Shown piece by piece: positions 6,486 through 9,120 of a stretch of DNA of 9,120 nucleotides. The notes below the pieces were generated by a model. The model saw nothing but the letters and a program-made list of their open reading frames with translations. It was not told the origin of the DNA and did no database searches. Source of the DNA: Alphaproteobacteria bacterium (lineage in GTDB: Bacteria; Pseudomonadota; Alphaproteobacteria; Rhizobiales; Devosiaceae); NCBI GenBank assembly GCA_013152625.1, contig JAADFY010000030.1, forward strand, positions 1-9,120, read 5' to 3'. The translations under genes and the position numbers were made by a program. Each line of letters starts with the position of its first letter. Within the stretch, counting starts at the first letter, position 1.

Positions 6486-7256
6486 ATGGCCCAGGGGCAA
6501 GAATTCAAGGGGCAAGAATTTAAGGGGCAGCTGGCTGTCATTACCGGTGGGGCGCGGGGTCTTGGCTTCGCGGCGGCGCGCGCATTGGCCGACAAGGGGG
6601 TTCAACTGGTGTTGTGGGATCGCGACCGGGCCGCCTTGCAGGCCGCCGCTGACGCATTGGCCCCGGTAACCGCCGTTACCACCCGCGCGCTCGATGTGAC
6701 CGACCCCGACGACACCGACCGGGCCACACAAGAAGCTGCCGGACTGACCGGGCGAATTGACATTCTCGTCACCTGCGCGGGCATAACAGGCCCGGTAGAG
6801 ACAACCTGGGACTATCCCCTGGCGGATTGGGATCGGGTGATGCGGGTTAACCTCGACGGGGTCTTTCACAGTTGCCGTTCCGTGGCGCCGATAATGCTCT
6901 CCCACGGCTACGGTCGCATCATCAATGTCGCCTCGATCGGCGGCAAGGAGGGCAACGCCCGCGCCCCCGCCTACGCCGCTTCCAAGGGTGCGGTGATCGC
7001 AATGACCAAGGCCCTTGGCAAGGAACTGATCGGCAGTGATGTTGTGGCCAATTCGGTTTGCCCCGCAGCGATCGAGACTGAAATACTGTTGCAAATGACC
7101 CCGGAATTTGTCGCTAACCTGAAATCGAAAATTCCCATGGGGCGCTTTGGCAGGGCCGAAGAAGTCGCCGGGTTGATCCTTTATCTTGCGTCCCCCGCCT
7201 GCAGCTTTTCCACTGGCGCGGTATTTGATTGTTCAGGTGGGCGTGCAACCTATTGA
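6486..7256 (+). CDS. Short-chain dehydrogenase/reductase, candidate 2-keto-3-deoxy-sugar-acid dehydrogenase
   Basis: Classical SDR of 256 aa. The cofactor loop is TGGARGLG (20-27), and D45 indicates NAD. The usual NNAG is TCAG (96-99). The tetrad is complete: N122 (VNLDG), S150, Y163 and K167 (YAASK). The segment IPMGRFGRAEEVA and the C-terminal SFSTGAVFDCSGGRATY are, as I recall, typical of FabG-like enzymes that include the 2-keto-3-deoxy-L-rhamnonate/L-fuconate 4-dehydrogenases of non-phosphorylative deoxysugar oxidation. That assignment is tentative, since FabG-like SDRs are hard to separate by eye. The start is ATG 6486, with AAGGA (6474-6478) 7 nt upstream; a GTG directly before it (6483) is too close to that site. 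It begins 12 nt after the preceding SDR gene. An in-frame 15-bp repeat near the N-terminus duplicates the residues GQEFK. Its stop TGA directly abuts the stop of the convergent permease gene. Confidence 0.9.
   Translation: MAQGQEFKGQEFKGQLAVITGGARGLGFAAARALADKGVQLVLWDRDRAALQAAADALAPVTAVTTRALDVTDPDDTDRATQEAAGLTGRIDILVTCAGITGPVETTWDYPLADWDRVMRVNLDGVFHSCRSVAPIMLSHGYGRIINVASIGGKEGNARAPAYAASKGAVIAMTKALGKELIGSDVVANSVCPAAIETEILLQMTPEFVANLKSKIPMGRFGRAEEVAGLILYLASPACSFSTGAVFDCSGGRATY
6494..6530 (+). repeat. 15-bp in-frame tandem repeat at the start of the second SDR gene
   Basis: Two units of GGGGCAAGAATTYAA (6494-6508 and 6509-6523) differ at one base, and a partial third unit GGGGCA follows at 6524-6529. 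The encoded residues are GQEFK GQEFK GQ. It looks like a recent duplication that kept the reading frame and lengthened the enzyme by five residues before its first beta strand. Confidence 0.85.
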
Positions 7257-8144
7257 TCAGCCTTTTTCGGCCCCCGTGAGCATGCCGGTACGCACGAACC
7301 GCTGGGAGACGATGAACACCAGCAGCACCGGGGCGACAATTAAAATAGCGGCCTGAATGGCCTCGGGCATTTTGATCGGAATATCGTTGCCCCCTTGATT
7401 TGACAGAGCGGCAGAACCGCTGACAAGGGTGGTCAGCCCCAGCGGCAGATTGAACAGTTTTTCGTCGGCCAGCAGGACAAATGCTAAAAAATAGTTGCTC
7501 CAGTTGGCCAGGAAACTGAAAAACGCCACAAGGGCTATGATCGGCGTTGCCAGCGGCAAAGCGATATGGATAAACAGTTGAAGCCGGTTGCAGCCATCCA
7601 CCCGGGCGGAATCCATCACCCCTTTTGGCAAGGCGGAGATAAAAAAGACGTAAGCGAGATAGACCCCGAACGGGAAGAACCCCGTGGCCAGGATCAGACC
7701 CAGATATGTGTTGTTCAGGCCAAGGGCGGTCAGCTCCAGAAAAATCGGCAGAACAACAGCCTGACTGGGGGTTATCATGGCGATCAGGGTGACAATGAGG
7801 ATGAGCTTTCGCCCCGGAAAGTTGGACAAAGCCAGCACATACCCGGCGGGAATAGCGGTGATGAGGGACAGGGCCACCCCACCCACCGAATAGATAAGTG
7901 AATTCATCGCCCAGGTGAGAATCTGGAAGTCGTTGTAGCCGGTCAGATTGTTCCATGTGGCCAGGGTTGTTTCCCAGGAACCGATGGTAAAGGGCGGGTC
8001 CGTGAACAACGAGCCCGCATCGCGTGTGCCCGCAATGAACAGCCAGACCAGCGGCACACCATAAAAAAGAGCCGCAAAGGCCAGAAAAGAGAAAACCACA
8101 AACCGGCCGGTCCGCAAGCGAAAAGGGGGTTTTGCTTTTGCCAA
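7257..8144 (-). CDS. Maltose-type ABC sugar transporter permease, MalG-like
   Basis: One of two inner-membrane subunits of a binding-protein-dependent carbohydrate importer (CUT1 type), 295 aa, slightly longer than the common length of about 270-280. There is a first hydrophobic helix near residues 14-38, a periplasmic loop, and further helices from about 80 onward. The EAA loop that docks on the ATPase is ALPKGVMDSARVDGCNRL (171-188), with the conserved Gly and the following ALPLATP. The start is TTG 8144. The in-frame TAG at 8157-8159 just upstream rules out extension, no ATG lies near the N-terminus, and GGGAG (8153-8157) is 8 nt away. It follows the MalF-like gene after 12 nt, and its ribosome site overlaps that gene's stop, so the two are probably translationally coupled. 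The stop codon touches the stop of the convergent SDR gene. Confidence 0.93.
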   Translation of the reverse strand: MAKAKPPFRLRTGRFVVFSFLAFAALFYGVPLVWLFIAGTRDAGSLFTDPPFTIGSWETTLATWNNLTGYNDFQILTWAMNSLIYSVGGVALSLITAIPAGYVLALSNFPGRKLILIVTLIAMITPSQAVVLPIFLELTALGLNNTYLGLILATGFFPFGVYLAYVFFISALPKGVMDSARVDGCNRLQLFIHIALPLATPIIALVAFFSFLANWSNYFLAFVLLADEKLFNLPLGLTTLVSGSAALSNQGGNDIPIKMPEAIQAAILIVAPVLLVFIVSQRFVRTGMLTGAEKG

Positions 8145-8152
8145 ATCACGCG

Positions 8153-8157
8153 CTCCC
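8153..8157 (-). promoter_or_regulatory. Ribosome binding site supporting the TTG start of the MalG-like gene
   Basis: Reads GGGAG on the minus strand, 8 nt before TTG 8144, and overlaps the TAG stop of the upstream permease gene. It makes the non-ATG start credible. Confidence 0.65.
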
Positions 8158-9092
8158 TAATCGATTTTGTAAAATTTGGTAACGAAAATAATAATCAGCG
8201 CGATCGTGATGGAGGCGGTCAGCAGCATCGTACTCAAGGCGGCGGAAACGCCAAAATCGCCAATGGTGAACGCATATTGGAAAGCGAGCTGATTGATCGA
8301 CCAGTCGGCCTGCGAGTATCGTACCCCGGCCAGCCGCATGAGCTGCGGCTCCACAAAGATCTGCAGCCCGCCGGCAAACGTTAAGATGCCCATAAGCGCC
8401 ACCGCGCGCCAGATCATGGGCAGTTTGACCCGTATGGCCTGCTGCCACAGGTTTGCCCCGTCCACGCTGGCCGCCTCCATGACTTCACGCGACAGGCTGG
8501 CCAGCGAGCCGCCCATAACCACGATCCAGCCCCCCGACTGGGCGAAAAATGCCATGAGCGCAAATATACCGGCGTACCCGATGCCATCGACCACTCTTGA
8601 GCGCGTCTCCCAGCCAACAAGATTAAAGACCGCTTGGAACGGGCTGACCTGGGGGTCGAGCAGGAACAGCCAAAGCACCACCACCGCCGAGGAGGTGATT
8701 GCGCCGGGCAGAAAAAATACGGTGCGAAGCGCCGCTGCGGGTCTTCGGCGCAGCGTGTCCAGCATCAGCGAAAGGGCGGTGACCCCGCCAACCGTAATTA
8801 CCAGCCAGATCGCCACATAGGTAAGAACATTAATGACGCTCTGGGAGAGCCGAAAATCCTCCAGCGCCAACTGGTAATTTTTCAGCCCCCAGAAAACCCC
8901 CTCGAACGTATCGAAAAAACTCAAGCCGAACGCATAGGCCACCGGGATCAGCCCAAACATCAATAACAGGAAAATATATGGCGCGATAAACACATAAGAG
9001 GCGATGACACTGCGGCGGGCACGCCGCTTGCGGGCCTGCCGGCGCTGTTCGCGCAAAGCGGTCCGGTCAGGTGTTGCGGTACCCATGGTCAT
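8157..9092 (-). CDS. Maltose-type ABC sugar transporter permease, MalF-like
   Basis: Partner inner-membrane permease of the CUT1-type importer, 311 aa. A very basic cytoplasmic N-terminus (residues 10-27, rich in Arg and Lys) precedes the first helix at about 30-59 (ASYVFIAPYIFLLLMFGLIP). About five more helices follow. The EAA loop is SREVMEAASVDGANLWQQ (201-218), followed by KLPMIW. With the MalG-like protein it would form a heterodimeric channel. No cognate binding protein or ATPase is encoded in this window, so they should lie upstream, beyond 9120, or a shared ATPase is used. Two starts are possible: ATG 9092 (GGAG at 9104-9107, 11 nt away) and ATG 9086 (GGGG at 9095-9098, 8 nt away). 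They differ by two residues. ATG 9092 also forms ATGA with a possible stop of the preceding gene. Confidence 0.93.
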   Translation of the reverse strand: MTMGTATPDRTALREQRRQARKRRARRSVIASYVFIAPYIFLLLMFGLIPVAYAFGLSFFDTFEGVFWGLKNYQLALEDFRLSQSVINVLTYVAIWLVITVGGVTALSLMLDTLRRRPAAALRTVFFLPGAITSSAVVVLWLFLLDPQVSPFQAVFNLVGWETRSRVVDGIGYAGIFALMAFFAQSGGWIVVMGGSLASLSREVMEAASVDGANLWQQAIRVKLPMIWRAVALMGILTFAGGLQIFVEPQLMRLAGVRYSQADWSINQLAFQYAFTIGDFGVSAALSTMLLTASITIALIIIFVTKFYKID

Positions 9093-9120
9093 AGCCCCGG
9101 CATCTCCAAAAAGAGGGCCG

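Noticed and set aside
6075..7094. 339-codon minus-strand open frame spanning both SDR genes
   Set aside because: It crosses two real genes and their junction, shows no domain pattern, and is explained by GC-rich codon bias of the SDR genes.

Overview
The window is GC-rich, densely packed bacterial DNA carrying an accessory sugar or sugar-acid catabolic locus. There are nine genes in three transcription blocks: a four-gene leftward operon, a three-gene rightward operon, and two leftward genes that collide with it. The combination of ribose-type and maltose-type ABC importers, an FCD-type GntR regulator and several NAD(P) oxidoreductases is typical of Alphaproteobacteria (rhizobial, roseobacter-like or relatives). 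Betaproteobacteria cannot be excluded, and no rRNA, tRNA or marker gene fixes the taxon.

Block 1, minus strand, about 4426 down to 59, runs in transcription order: periplasmic sugar-binding protein with a signal peptide, double-domain ATPase, ribose-type permease, and a GntR/FCD regulator. The permease start overlaps the ATPase stop as ATGA, and the regulator start lies inside the permease 3' end. The long binding protein-ATPase gap holds GC-rich stem-loops. For that reason the ATPase is called from a TTG at 3283 rather than from the longest open frame, which starts at 3373.

The divergent intergenic region, 4427-4699, has a sigma70-like promoter for each direction. Next to each promoter lies one copy of a 12-bp site, CATCTWAGATAT, in the same orientation relative to the gene it would control. 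These are good candidate operators for the GntR regulator.

Block 2, plus strand, 4700-7256, encodes a CtBP-like D-2-hydroxyacid dehydrogenase and two short-chain dehydrogenases (SDRs). The three genes are separated by only 10-12 nt. No kinase, isomerase, dehydratase or aldolase is present in the window. The set suggests that the imported compound is oxidised stepwise rather than phosphorylated first, but the substrate cannot be read from the sequence.

Block 3, minus strand, 9092-7257, encodes the two inner-membrane permeases of a second importer of the MalF/MalG class. Its binding protein and ATPase are presumably beyond position 9120. The final stop codon of block 3 abuts the final stop of block 2 in one TGATCA palindrome, leaving no room for a terminator between the two convergent operons.

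I found no mobile element, CRISPR array, RNA gene or phage gene. The most interesting signals are the paired operators, the ATPase start and stem-loops, the zero-gap convergent stops, a 15-bp in-frame tandem repeat at the start of the second SDR, and an Asn-to-Asp change at a conserved catalytic position in the first SDR.
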